Part shown: positions 27,105 to 36,143 of the stretch, piece after piece
Layout of the letters: every line of letters begins with the position of its first letter
Numbering within the stretch: the stretch's first letter is position 1
From: Deltaproteobacteria bacterium
GTDB taxonomy: Bacteria; Desulfobacterota; Desulfobaccia; Desulfobaccales; Desulfobaccaceae
Length of the DNA: 43,710 bases
Direction: 5' to 3'
Assembly (NCBI GenBank): GCA_019309545.1
Contig: JAFDGA010000017.1
Location: 1-43,710 of the forward strand
Program-made: the position numbers and the translations under genes
Notes under the pieces: generated by a model
Database searches by the model: none
Told to the model about the DNA's origin: nothing
What the model saw: the letters and a program-made list of their open reading frames with translations, nothing else

Positions 27105-28181
27105 ATGCGCTCCCGTTTCCCGCTCTTCCCGTTTAGTGCTATTGTCGGGCAGGAAGATCTTAAACTGGCGCTGCTGATCAACGCCGTCAATCCCGCCATT
27201 GGAGGAGTGCTGATCCGGGGTGAAAAAGGCACCGGCAAATCCACCGCGGTACGGGCTTTGGCGGCCCTGTTGCCGGAAATGGAAGCAGTGGCCGGCTGTA
27301 TTTATGGTTGCCATCCTCAAGGGGTGGATGGCCTCTGCGAGGACTGTCAACGCCGCCGGGCCCAAGGCAATGGCCTGCCGGTGATCTGCAAGCCGGTGCC
27401 GGTGGTTACCCTGCCTTTAGGGGCTACCGAGGACCGGGTGCTGGGCACGCTGGATCTGGAAGCCGCCATCCATACCGGCCGCAAGCGGTTTGAACCCGGC
27501 CTGTTGGCTCGGGCCCATCGGGGCATCCTCTATATCGATGAGGTCAATCTGCTGGAAGATCATCTGGTCGATGTGCTGCTGGATGTCGCGGCTTGTGGCG
27601 TCAATATAGTGGAACGGGAATCGGTTTCCGTAGCTCACCCGGCCCGCTTTATCCTGGTGGGCACCATGAATCCCGAGGAGGGAGAATTACGGCCCCAGTT
27701 GTTGGACCGCTTCGGTATCTGCGTCGAAGTCAAGGGGCTGATCAATCCCGCTGCCCGGGCTGCCATTGTTAACAATCGGCTGGCCTTTGAGCGCGCCCCC
27801 GAAGACTATATCGCTGCCCACCAACAATCCGAGGCTGAGTTGAAGCATCGGCTCGAACGAGCCAAGGCCCTTCTTCCTGCGGTCCAGGTTAGCGAGGCTG
27901 CCCTCTCTCTGGCTGTGCATCTAGCCCTGACCATGGGGGCCGAGGGGCATCGGGCGGATCTGGTTACCATCCAGGCGGCCAGCGCGCTGGCCGCCCTGGA
28001 CGGCCGGACCGCCATCGGAGTCGCCGACATCAAACGGGCTGCGGTCTTCGCCCTGCGGCACCGGTTGGTAGGCAATCCTCTGGAGGACGAGGAAATCGAC
28101 ACGGCCAGGCTGGCCGAGCAGATTGAGGCGGCCTCCAGCAGCGAGTCCATACCGCCCCCGGTGGAAAAAAAAAGCCGGTAA
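27105..28181 (+). CDS. Chelatase AAA+ subunit (ChlI/BchI-like), zero-frame product
   Basis: 358 residues: an AAA+ ATPase of the magnesium/cobalt chelatase type. Walker A is GEKGTGKST (about residue 39), Walker [16 protein letters not shown], then sensor-1 [20 protein letters not shown]. An insertion with [13 protein letters not shown] is normal for ChlI. The C-terminal helical domain is followed by an acidic/proline tail. The frame ends at TAA 28179-28181 just after a run of nine A, and a -1 shift there continues into the VWA protein at 28214, so this is probably both an independent small subunit and the first half of a 639-residue ChlD-like medium subunit. No cobN/chlH partner is in the window; cobalt insertion for cobalamin is more likely than chlorophyll synthesis in an anaerobe. 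Confidence 0.88.
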   Translation: MRSRFPLFPFSAIVGQEDLKLALLINAVNPAIGGVLIRGEKGTGKSTAVRALAALLPEMEAVAGCIYGCHPQGVDGLCEDCQRRRAQGNGLPVICKPVPVVTLPLGATEDRVLGTLDLEAAIHTGRKRFEPGLLARAHRGILYIDEVNLLEDHLVDVLLDVAACGVNIVERESVSVAHPARFILVGTMNPEEGELRPQLLDRFGICVEVKGLINPAARAAIVNNRLAFERAPEDYIAAHQQSEAELKHRLERAKALLPAVQVSEAALSLAVHLALTMGAEGHRADLVTIQAASALAALDGRTAIGVADIKRAAVFALRHRLVGNPLEDEEIDTARLAEQIEAASSSESIPPPVEKKSR

Positions 28182-28196
28182 AGCGAGATTTACCGG
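28165..28196 (+). promoter_or_regulatory. Programmed -1 frameshift signal (A9 slip site and hairpin)
   Basis: Nine A (28165-28173) give the slippery heptamer A-AAA-AAA in the zero frame. Two bases after the heptamer an 8-bp perfect stem CCGGTAAA/TTTACCGG (28175-28182 with 28189-28196, loop of 6) encloses the zero-frame TAA. The -1 frame is open from before the slip into the VWA gene. Spacing to the hairpin is shorter than in model cases. Confidence 0.75.
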
Positions 28197-28213
28197 TCCC
28201 GGAAGGCGCCTAT

Positions 28214-29023
28214 GTGGTCGCCTGTCCCCCCGCCTTTGAGCTAAAACCATTATCCTTCCTGTTTCCCCGTCAGTATCACGGCAAACGCGGGCGGCGGTTG
28301 GCTACTGCCACCCAGAGTTATTATGGCCGATATCTGCGGTCCCGCTTTCCTTATGGTGAGGTGCCGGACCTGGCACTCGATGCCACCCTCCGGGCCGCGG
28401 TGGCGAACGGCCAAGGGTTGACGAACGGCAAGATCGACATCGGCACCGATGATCTGCGTTATAAAGTCCGCCACGGCAAAACCCAGACCCTCATGTTACT
28501 GGTCGTTGATGCCAGCGGCTCGATGGGCGCGGCCCAACGCATGGCCGCGGCCAAGCAGGCGGCTCTATCATTTTTGATCCAGGCTTACCAGCGCCGCGAT
28601 CGGGTCGGCATGATTACCTTTAATGGGGTTCGAGCCCGGGTTTTATTGCCGCCGACCAACAGTATCACCCTGGCCCAAAAAAGACTGCGTGCTTTACCGA
28701 CCGGGGGGAAAACCCCGCTAGCCCATGCTCTGCAGCTGGCCTTGCGCCTAGCCCGAATGGAACTGCAGCGCCAGAAGAGCCTGATCCCCATCATTGTGGT
28801 GATTTCAGACGGCAATCCTAATGTCCCGTTATTCAGTTCGGATGCTCGCAGCGATGCCCTGAAAGTGGCAACTGCCATTGGTAGAAACGGCCTGCCAGCA
28901 CTGTTTGTCGATACCGACCGCAATTTTATGGAACCCGGCCTGGGGCTGGCTTTATCCCGGGCAATGCGTGGCCGCTACGAACGATTTGAGAATCTGGCGT
29001 TCAGCAAGGTTCAGACCGTTTAG
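28214..29023 (+). CDS. Chelatase VWA-domain part (ChlD C-terminal region)
   Basis: 269 residues from a possible GTG, but the frame is open upstream to the A9 run at 28165-28173, adding residues [15 protein letters not shown], so it is more likely translated by -1 frameshifting from the AAA+ gene. It has a von Willebrand A domain with the MIDAS motif DASGSMG (about residue 98), a Thr in the second loop (GGKTPLAHAL) and the Asp of VISDGNPN. Before it lies the RxxxSYYGRYLRSRFPYGEV linker typical of ChlD. In chelatases this subunit bridges the AAA+ ring and the large metal-inserting subunit. No ribosome site precedes the GTG. Confidence 0.85.
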   Translation: MVACPPAFELKPLSFLFPRQYHGKRGRRLATATQSYYGRYLRSRFPYGEVPDLALDATLRAAVANGQGLTNGKIDIGTDDLRYKVRHGKTQTLMLLVVDASGSMGAAQRMAAAKQAALSFLIQAYQRRDRVGMITFNGVRARVLLPPTNSITLAQKRLRALPTGGKTPLAHALQLALRLARMELQRQKSLIPIIVVISDGNPNVPLFSSDARSDALKVATAIGRNGLPALFVDTDRNFMEPGLGLALSRAMRGRYERFENLAFSKVQTV

Positions 29024-29065
29024 CTGGTTGAACATGGCCTCCGGGGCGGCCCCGTCTCCCTCTCG

Positions 29066-29093
29066 CCCTCTCCCCCGCCAGCGGGGGAGAGGG
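29066..29093. repeat. Perfect GC-rich palindrome (REP-like)
   Basis: CCCTCTCCCCCGC pairs perfectly with GCGGGGGAGAGGG across 2 bases. Sequences of this form recur as intergenic palindromes in many genomes. It follows the chelatase stop by 42 bases and might end its transcript, but no T run follows. Confidence 0.5.
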
Positions 29094-29181
29094 GATAAAG
29101 GATAAAATTACTCATTTGAAAGCTAATCGGTATTGGATCAGAGTTGCCCCGCGGGCTTGCCTTTACCACGTCCCTGACCCC

Positions 29182-29210
29182 TTGTTTCCCCGCGATAAGT
29201 ACGCTATTAT
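29182..29210 (+). promoter_or_regulatory. Possible sigma-70 promoter for the symporter-kinase unit
   Basis: TTGTTT, 17 bases, TATTAT. It lies about 100 bases before the small membrane protein gene at 29312. The match is moderate. Confidence 0.3.
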
Positions 29211-29311
29211 AAAGTATAAACTTATGCAGGAATATTCTGCGTCGGCTTGTGGGGCAATAATAACCGAGTTATCCCCCTCATCTAGTCAATTAGGGAAGGT
29301 TAGCAGAAAGA

Positions 29312-29548
29312 ATGCCCGCCGCCATGACAAAAAAGGATAAGCTTTTGGTCTTGCTTGGAATCCTGGGTTTTTTCTTTCTGAATTACCCTCTGCTGCAGAT
29401 TTTTAACCGTGAGCAAATGCTGTTAGGGGTACCAACTCTGATCTGGTACCTCTTTGGGATTTGGATTCTGGCCATTGTCGGGCTTTGCGCTTTTAGTTGC
29501 CATTTGTCTGCCAAAGAGGGAAAAGCCCAGACGACTTTAGAAGAGTGA
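29312..29548 (+). CDS. Small membrane protein upstream of symporter kinase
   Basis: 78 residues with two hydrophobic helices (about 10-30 and 39-62) and short charged ends. The stop overlaps the ATG of the following gene (TGATG), so the two are translationally coupled. Small two-helix proteins of this kind often precede sodium/solute symporters (for example DUF3311-type), and this is probably an accessory subunit. I cannot assign a family with certainty. Confidence 0.7.
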   Translation: MPAAMTKKDKLLVLLGILGFFFLNYPLLQIFNREQMLLGVPTLIWYLFGIWILAIVGLCAFSCHLSAKEGKAQTTLEE

Positions 29549-32500
29549 TGCTCAGTCCCGGATTGGTAGCGGTCATTGCCTTTGGATACCTTTTGCTGCT
29601 CTTTGCCATCGCCTATTACGGCGACCGGCGGCGGGCCCAGGGCCGGAGTGTGATCGCCAATCCTTATATCTATACCCTTTCCCTGGCGGTCTATTGCACG
29701 GCCTGGACTTTTTTTGGTAGCGTCGGCAAAGCCGCAACCCAGGGGGCGACCTTTCTCACCATCTATCTCGGCCCCACCATAATGGCCTTTTTCTGGTGGT
29801 TTGTGTTGCGCAAGATGCTCCGGGTCTGCAAAGACAACAACCTGACCACCATGTCCGATTTCCTCACTCTACGCTATGGCAAGGGGACCTTCCTGGGAGC
29901 CCTGGTTACCCTGGGGGTCCTGCTGGCCGTGGTTCCTTATATCGGCCTGCAACTCAAGTCTGTCTCAGATACCTTTAATATCTTGACTTACCATGAGGTC
30001 ATCTCACCGCTCACCACCCCGGTGTACCACGATACGGCCTTATATGTGTCCCTGGTCCTGGCGGTATTTGGGATTTTATTCGGAGCTCGCCACCTGGACC
30101 CCACCGAACGCCACGAAGGCATGGTGGCGGCGGTGGCGTTTGAATCCTTAATCAAACTCCTGGCCTTCCTGGCGATCGGGGTCGTGGTTACTTACGGCAT
30201 TTTTCCGGGCTGGGGAGAGATTTTTGGGAGTATCAGCCAGCAGCCGCAATTTCGTCAGCTTCTTCAAATCAACACCGGCGCTCATGACAGCTATCTATTG
30301 ATCATGGTCCAAACCTTTCTGGCCATGGGGGCCATACTTTTCCTGCCCCGCCAGTTTCACATGGCAGTTGTGGAGAACACTGATGAAAAGCACATCCTGA
30401 CCGCCATATGGCTTTTACCCTTATACCTGTTGTTGATCAATCTGTTTGTCATGCCCATTGCCTTCGGAGGCTTGTTGCTCGGTTTTCCCCCTTCTCAGGC
30501 CGACACCTTTGTCCTTAGAATCCCGCTCCAAAGTGGCCATCCTTATCTGGCCCTGTTAACCTTTATCGGCGGGCTGTCGGCCTCGACGGCCATGGTGGCG
30601 GTGACCTCCATCACGGTTAGTACCATGCTCCTCAACAGCCTGGTGCTGCCGCTGGCCATCCGGCTCAAGTTGCAGGACCGCCTGCCCCCCTATCTTTTGG
30701 CCACCAAACGATCTGGCATTCTGTTGGTGATCCTTTTAGGATATATCACTTATCGCCTGATTGGCCCCTCCGCCATGCTGGTGGATATGGGACTGATTGC
30801 CTTTTGCGGGGTTGCACAATTAGCGCCCGCCATCCTGGGGGCTTTGTATTGGCGAGAAGCCACCAGATACGGGGCAATTGCCGGGTTGGGGTCAGGTTTC
30901 TTGCTCTGGGCTTATACTTTGGTCCTGCCCTACCTGGTTGAAGCGGGGATGTTTTCGACGGACATCCTAAAATTTGGCCCTTTGGGCCTGGCTTTTCTCA
31001 AGCCCACCGCCTTTTTGGGTCTGACCGGTCTCGACATTCTGTCTCACGCCTTCTTCTGGTCCTTATTTTTTAACATTGGGACTTTTTTGAGCGTTTCCTT
31101 GCTGACCGCCAGCAGTCCCCTGGAACAAGAACAGGCCTGGCGATTTGTGGATGTCTTTGAACTGGAAGAAGGAATGCCGCTGGAACGGCGATATACCTAC
31201 CTGCCCAATCTGGATCAATTTACCCGCTTCATGGAGAAATTCATCGGCAACCAAAAGGCCGCCGAAGCTCGGCGCGCCTTCTTGACGCAAGTAGAAATAC
31301 CTGAAAAAGATTGGGGAGATCGGGAAAAACTCCAGCTCCAGGCCTATGTCGAGCGGACTATTGCTGGTTCGATCGGACCGGCGGCCGCTCGGGTAATCAT
31401 GGAGGGCTACTTATCTTCCTTAGGCTCCCGCATGGAAGGGGTCTTTGATCTCTTCGGACAGGTCTCGAGTTCCCTGGAAGAAAGTCAACAGAAACTCAAA
31501 AGGCGGGTCGCCGAACTCTCGGTGCTATATGAGGCGGCCCGAACCTTGACGTCAACTTTATACCTGCCCGAACTTATCGAGGGCGTGCTGGACCTGTTGG
31601 TCGAACGCTTAGGGGTAGAAAAGTGCTCAGTCCGACTGTTAGACGATGAGGGGATGTTAGTCATCAAAAGTTATCGGGGCCTGACCCGTTTGGCCCCGGT
31701 CTTGTCAGTAAAGCCGGAAATCAACACCCTGCTGGGACAATGTCTTTTGACCCCCCAGGTCATTTCGGTTTCGGATACCTCTCTGATGGGGAGAGATCGC
31801 CTGGAAGGATTGTTGGAAGAGGAAACCATGGCCTCTTTTGTGTTGGCCCCGATTACCACGGAAACCTTGGCCTTGGGAGTCTTGACCGCAGCCAGCAGTC
31901 AGAAAGGCTATTTCGCCCGGGAGCACGTGGAGTTTTTCCAGTCTCTGGCCGGACAGTTGGGCGGGGCGGTCCGCAGTGCCCAACAGGTGGCCCACCAGAT
32001 TCGCAATCCGGTGCATGCCATCGGTGGTTTTGCCCATCTGCTTCTGAAAAAGCTACCCGAAGGCTCTGATACTCGAAATTATGCGGAGATCATCATTAAG
32101 GAGGCCAAACGCCTGGAAAAGATGGTCAGGGAAGTTGTGGAAACCTCAGTAATTTTTATTCCCAGAGAGGAAGAACAGGACATCAATCAGGTCGTCCGGG
32201 GAGCCTTGGGAATTATCCGGTCTAAAATTGAAGAAAAGCACATTGACCTCAAGGTGGAGCTGACTGAAAACCTTCCGCCCCTGACTATGGATGTGGGTAA
32301 CATGAAGCGGGTAATCCTACAATTGGTGGCCAACGCACTGGATGCCATGTCTTTCGGAGGCCGTCTGAAACTGAGTACCGCGCCCCGAGATGACATGGTG
32401 GAGGTCAAAGTGGCGGATAATGGCAAGGGCATCCCGGCCCATATGTTACCCCATATTTTTGATACCTTCTTTTCTACCAAGCCTTCCGGACCCGGTCTAG

Positions 32501-32616
32501 GGTTGCCCATTGTTCATAAAATCATTACCCAACATCGGGGAGAGATCTCCATTGAGAGCAAGGAAAACGTCGGGACCACGGTAACTATTCGGTTGCCTAC
32601 CGCCAAACCCCATTAA
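29548..32616 (+). CDS. Sodium/solute symporter-type sensor histidine kinase
   Basis: 1022 residues. The first 500 or so form a PutP-like SSS membrane domain with about 13 helices (AYYGDRRRAQGRS, YCTAWTFFGSVGKA, SASTAMVAVTSITVSTML are family segments). A cytoplasmic linker leads to a GAF-like domain (about 655-805), then HisKA with the His in VAHQIRNPVHAIGGFAH, N box LVANALDAMSFGG, G1 DNGKGIP and G2 PGLGLPIVHK. The plan is like CrbS and CbrA, which couple carboxylate or amino acid sensing/transport to signalling. The ATG at 29548 is set by the TGATG overlap. No response regulator is adjacent, so its partner is elsewhere. Confidence 0.88.
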   Translation: MLSPGLVAVIAFGYLLLLFAIAYYGDRRRAQGRSVIANPYIYTLSLAVYCTAWTFFGSVGKAATQGATFLTIYLGPTIMAFFWWFVLRKMLRVCKDNNLTTMSDFLTLRYGKGTFLGALVTLGVLLAVVPYIGLQLKSVSDTFNILTYHEVISPLTTPVYHDTALYVSLVLAVFGILFGARHLDPTERHEGMVAAVAFESLIKLLAFLAIGVVVTYGIFPGWGEIFGSISQQPQFRQLLQINTGAHDSYLLIMVQTFLAMGAILFLPRQFHMAVVENTDEKHILTAIWLLPLYLLLINLFVMPIAFGGLLLGFPPSQADTFVLRIPLQSGHPYLALLTFIGGLSASTAMVAVTSITVSTMLLNSLVLPLAIRLKLQDRLPPYLLATKRSGILLVILLGYITYRLIGPSAMLVDMGLIAFCGVAQLAPAILGALYWREATRYGAIAGLGSGFLLWAYTLVLPYLVEAGMFSTDILKFGPLGLAFLKPTAFLGLTGLDILSHAFFWSLFFNIGTFLSVSLLTASSPLEQEQAWRFVDVFELEEGMPLERRYTYLPNLDQFTRFMEKFIGNQKAAEARRAFLTQVEIPEKDWGDREKLQLQAYVERTIAGSIGPAAARVIMEGYLSSLGSRMEGVFDLFGQVSSSLEESQQKLKRRVAELSVLYEAARTLTSTLYLPELIEGVLDLLVERLGVEKCSVRLLDDEGMLVIKSYRGLTRLAPVLSVKPEINTLLGQCLLTPQVISVSDTSLMGRDRLEGLLEEETMASFVLAPITTETLALGVLTAASSQKGYFAREHVEFFQSLAGQLGGAVRSAQQVAHQIRNPVHAIGGFAHLLLKKLPEGSDTRNYAEIIIKEAKRLEKMVREVVETSVIFIPREEEQDINQVVRGALGIIRSKIEEKHIDLKVELTENLPPLTMDVGNMKRVILQLVANALDAMSFGGRLKLSTAPRDDMVEVKVADNGKGIPAHMLPHIFDTFFSTKPSGPGLGLPIVHKIITQHRGEISIESKENVGTTVTIRLPTAKPH

Positions 32617-32820
32617 TGACCATTTAAGCTTATCGATCTTTAGGAAGCTGGCGGTCAAATTATCAGACTCTGAAAAATGTCGGTTCTCAAAAGACCATAA
32701 AGACTAAAGCTTCCCAAGCGCTTTTGATTTTCCTTTGGTTTGAAAACCCGGTATGTTAATATAAGCTGGATTTTTATGAAGAACCAGGGCTTGTCGAACC
32801 GGTTGCATTAGCTATCAGCT

Positions 32821-33468
32821 ATGGAAATTCTGTTTGTCCTTTTGGGCATTTTTAGCTCTTCATTTCTGATTGCCCTTTCCGGGGCCTTGATACCCGGACC
32901 GCTGCTGACCATTACCATCACTGAGGCTAGTCGTCGAGGCTTTTGGGCCGGGCCGCTAATCATCCTGGGACACGGATTACTAGAGTTCACGCTGCTTATC
33001 CTGTTACTGCTGGGAGTCGGAGCTCTGGTCAACCAGCCCTATATTATGGGTGGGGTGGCCCTGATGGGGGCCGGCCTGTTATGGTGGATGGGTCTGGGCC
33101 TGCTTAAAGAGGCCCGACAGGCGCAACCGTCCCTGAATCAGAACCACAGCTGCAGCATACACCCGATCTGGGCTGGAATACTGATGAGCCTGGCCAACCC
33201 TTACTGGCTTATCTGGTGGCTCACCCTGGGACTGGGATATGTGATGTTTGCCTATAAATATGGTTTCTGGGGTATTGCCTTTTTCTTTTTCGGCCATATT
33301 CTGGCCGACCTGGGCTGGTACTCATTGGTGTCCCTGGCAGTGGCCCAGGGGAAACAGTTCCTGTCCGATCGCCTTTATCATGGCTTTATGGTGTTTTGTG
33401 CCCTGTTTCTGCTCGGTTTCGGTTGCTACTTCGGAATTCAGGGGGTCAGAATGTGTTGGTTTTCCTAA
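32821..33468 (+). CDS. LysE family exporter
   Basis: 215 residues, about six hydrophobic helices, with the LysE/RhtB N-terminal signature GALIPGPLLTITITEASRRG and the mid-protein NPYWLIWWLTLG. Members export amino acids or related small solutes; substrate unknown here. A short Cys/His-bearing loop (NHSCSIH) lies between helices 3 and 4. The 204-base gap before it contains no convincing gene. Confidence 0.82.
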   Translation: MEILFVLLGIFSSSFLIALSGALIPGPLLTITITEASRRGFWAGPLIILGHGLLEFTLLILLLLGVGALVNQPYIMGGVALMGAGLLWWMGLGLLKEARQAQPSLNQNHSCSIHPIWAGILMSLANPYWLIWWLTLGLGYVMFAYKYGFWGIAFFFFGHILADLGWYSLVSLAVAQGKQFLSDRLYHGFMVFCALFLLGFGCYFGIQGVRMCWFS

Positions 33469-33495
33469 AAACCCTTATCAACTAACGGAATAAAA

Positions 33496-34119
33496 ATGAT
33501 TCAAGAAGTCTTATTGGTAGGCCTGTTAGAAGTCAATTGTTATATCTTGGGGGACGAAGACACTGCCGAAGCAGTAGTGATTGATCCCGGCGGCGATGCT
33601 CCGGAGATTCTTGACACCCTCCAGCGCAAGAACCTGCAATTAAAGATGATCATCAACACCCATGGGCATTTCGATCATGTCGACGCCAACCAGCCGCTGA
33701 AGGAGGCTACCGGCGCGCCGATTGCCATTCACCCGGCCGACGCGACCATGCTCAGCCAACCCTCGGCGGAAGCCCTGTTCTTTACCGGTGGCCGGGTGCG
33801 CCCTTCTGAGGCTGATATCTTGCTGAATGAGGGAGACCTGGTGACATTTGGCAAATATCAGCTCAAAGTTCTGCATACCCCCGGACATACACCAGGGGGC
33901 ATCTCTCTGGTAATGCAAAATGATCCGATCGTCTATGTTGGTGATACCTTGTTTGCCGGGTCCATCGGGCGGACTGATTTTCCCGGCGGTTCTTTCGAAG
34001 AGTTGATCAGATCGGTGCGCGAAAAGATATTCCCCTTGGGGGACCATTATCTGGTCATGCCCGGTCATGGTCCGGCCACTACCGTGGGCCAGGAACGCAA
34101 GTACAATCCTTTTTTTTAA
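33496..34119 (+). CDS. MBL-fold metallohydrolase (glyoxalase II-like)
   Basis: 207 residues with the metal-binding series THGHFDH (about residue 54), HTPGHTPGG, GDTLFAGSIGRTDFPGG and MPGHGPATT, as in the YcbL/GloB-like branch. Members hydrolyse thioesters such as hydroxyacyl-glutathione or act on persulfides; the specific substrate cannot be told. Starts 27 bases after the LysE gene. Confidence 0.88.
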   Translation: MIQEVLLVGLLEVNCYILGDEDTAEAVVIDPGGDAPEILDTLQRKNLQLKMIINTHGHFDHVDANQPLKEATGAPIAIHPADATMLSQPSAEALFFTGGRVRPSEADILLNEGDLVTFGKYQLKVLHTPGHTPGGISLVMQNDPIVYVGDTLFAGSIGRTDFPGGSFEELIRSVREKIFPLGDHYLVMPGHGPATTVGQERKYNPFF

Positions 34120-34195
34120 TTTCCCGGAAGTTTAGTGGTCAGGAAATGGGAAGGTTCGGATTGCGGCCAAGGTTTCTTAAAAATTAGCCTCCTTT

Positions 34196-35419
34196 ATGGC
34201 AAAGATCTTGAGAGAAAAAAAAATCCTGGTAGGCGTGTCCGGCGGCATCGCGGCTTATAAGGCCGCCGAACTGGTGCGCTTGCTGGTTACCTCAGGGGCT
34301 GGGGTCCAAGTAGTGATGACCCGGAGTGCGCAAGAATTTATCAGCCCCTTAACGTTTGAAGCACTGTCAGGGTCGCCGGTCCGCACCGCCCTGTTTGGTC
34401 CCGGCACGGTTCCACTGGAACATGTCAGCCTGGGGCAGGAAGTGGACGCCATTGTCCTGGCCCCGGCGACGGCCAACCTAATCGGCAAACTGGCGGCGGG
34501 CATCGGCGATGATCTGCTGACCACTCTGCTCTTAGCCGCCATCCGGCCGGTGTTAATCTGCCCGGCGATGAATGTTAAAATGTATGAAAACCGAATGGTT
34601 CAGGATAATTTAGATCGTCTCCGCCGGGCCGGATTTCACATAATGCCGCCAGCGGCGGGAGTATTGGCCTGTGGGGCGGAGGGCTGGGGGCGGTTGCCGG
34701 AACCGGCTAACATCGTCGAGGAGGTGGCAGCGCTCTTGACTCCTAAAGATCTGGAGGGCTGCCAGATTTTAGTTACGGCTGGGCCAACTCACGAAGACCT
34801 GGACCCGGTGCGGTTTTTGACCAACCGTTCCACCGGCAAAATGGGCTATGCCCTGACCCGGGTGGCCCGACGCCGGGGGGCGAACGTCTGGCTGGTGAGC
34901 GGTCCTTCAACACAACCCTGCCCGCCAGGGGTGACGCGCTTTATGGTCCGCACCGCCCTGGAGATGCAAGAAGTGGTGATGGAGCATTTCCCCCAGACGG
35001 ATGTAGTGTTGATGGCCGCCGCGGTCAGTGATTATCGACCGGCCAGCTTTGTCGGCACCAAGATTAAGCGCGGCGGCGAGGAAATGATCCTCAGACTCAA
35101 CCATAATCCCGACATTTTGCTGGAGTTGGGCAAGCAGAAGACCGGCCAGATTCTGGTAGGCTTTGCAGCTGAAACCGATGATCTTGAGAGCCACGCCCTG
35201 CAAAAACTGAAACGCAAGAATCTGGATCTGATCGTTGCCAACGATATCAACCGAGCTGATTCCGGCTTTGCGGTCGATACCAATGAAGTCACCCTGATCC
35301 ACCGCGACGGCCAGGTGGAGCCCTTGCCGTTGCTTTCCAAGGAAGAGGTGGCGGACCGGGTCCTGGATTGGGTGGCGACCGTGTGGCCGGGCAGCCGGTC
35401 TGGGACTGGTCATGTCTGA
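34196..35419 (+). CDS. coaBC: Phosphopantothenoylcysteine decarboxylase/synthetase
   Basis: 407 residues, a full-length CoaBC fusion that makes 4'-phosphopantetheine for coenzyme A. The CoaC half has SGGIAAYK (FMN site), the catalytic His in PLEHVSL, PAMNVKMYENR and the flap ACGAEGWGR. The CoaB half has TAGPTHEDLDPVRF, NRSTGKMGYAL and VGFAAETDD. It overlaps the next gene by 8 bases. Confidence 0.95.
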   Translation: MAKILREKKILVGVSGGIAAYKAAELVRLLVTSGAGVQVVMTRSAQEFISPLTFEALSGSPVRTALFGPGTVPLEHVSLGQEVDAIVLAPATANLIGKLAAGIGDDLLTTLLLAAIRPVLICPAMNVKMYENRMVQDNLDRLRRAGFHIMPPAAGVLACGAEGWGRLPEPANIVEEVAALLTPKDLEGCQILVTAGPTHEDLDPVRFLTNRSTGKMGYALTRVARRRGANVWLVSGPSTQPCPPGVTRFMVRTALEMQEVVMEHFPQTDVVLMAAAVSDYRPASFVGTKIKRGGEEMILRLNHNPDILLELGKQKTGQILVGFAAETDDLESHALQKLKRKNLDLIVANDINRADSGFAVDTNEVTLIHRDGQVEPLPLLSKEEVADRVLDWVATVWPGSRSGTGHV

Positions 35420-36143
35420 GCCGTTGCGGAAAGAATTGTCTCGCCTGGTAGCCCAGTTGCGGGGTTGGCTGGCCTTTCAACAGCGACTGGGGCTGGCGGC
35501 TTTACCCGGTGCCAGGCTGACCGACCAGGACCAACCGGAAGCTGACCGCGCCAGGATTTCTCCTTCAGAACCGAAGTCAGTTCTGAGCTTAGAAGAAATC
35601 CGGGCCGAGTTGGAAGACTGCCAGCGCTGTAAGTTGAGCCGCACTCGTAAACAAGTGGTATTTGGGGCCGGGAACCCCCATGCCCGGCTGGTGTTTATCG
35701 GCGAAGCTCCAGGAGAGGAAGAAGATCTGCAAGGAGTGCCTTTTGTGGGCGCGGCCGGCCAATTACTCGATCGTCTGTTTGACAGATTGGGGCTGCGACG
35801 CCAGGAAGTCTATATCACGAACATCGTTAAATGCCGTCCTCCTGGCAATCGCAATCCGGAAGCGGATGAAATCAACACCTGTTTGCCCTTTCTGAAAAAA
35901 CAACTTCAGGCCATTCAGCCACAGATCATTTGTACTCTGGGCCGCATCGCCACGCAGGTGTTATTGGGGACCCCGGTGCCCTTGAACCGACTGAGGGGCC
36001 AATGGCAGAAGTGGCAGGATATTGAACTAATGCCCACTTTTCATCCCTCCTATCTGCTGCGGTTTCCGGCGGAACGCAAAAAGACCTGGGAAGACATGCA
36101 AAAAGTGATGGCGGTTTATGGCTCGGGACACCATGGGGCGTAG
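35412..36143 (+). CDS. Uracil-DNA glycosylase, family 4
   Basis: 243 residues. Residues 1-55 are a variable N-terminal stretch; the catalytic part starts at CQRCKLS, the first two ligands of the 4Fe-4S cluster, followed by GEAPGEEEDLQGVPFVGAAGQLL (motif 1), NIVKCRPPGNRNP and FHPSYLLR (motif 2). It removes uracil from DNA. Overlaps both neighbours, which suggests one unit with coaBC and the NfeD gene. Confidence 0.92.
   Translation: MSEPLRKELSRLVAQLRGWLAFQQRLGLAALPGARLTDQDQPEADRARISPSEPKSVLSLEEIRAELEDCQRCKLSRTRKQVVFGAGNPHARLVFIGEAPGEEEDLQGVPFVGAAGQLLDRLFDRLGLRRQEVYITNIVKCRPPGNRNPEADEINTCLPFLKKQLQAIQPQIICTLGRIATQVLLGTPVPLNRLRGQWQKWQDIELMPTFHPSYLLRFPAERKKTWEDMQKVMAVYGSGHHGA

Noticed and set aside
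29066-29093. Intrinsic terminator after the chelatase gene
   Set aside because: The stem is perfect but not followed by a T tract in either direction; it is listed as a repeat instead.
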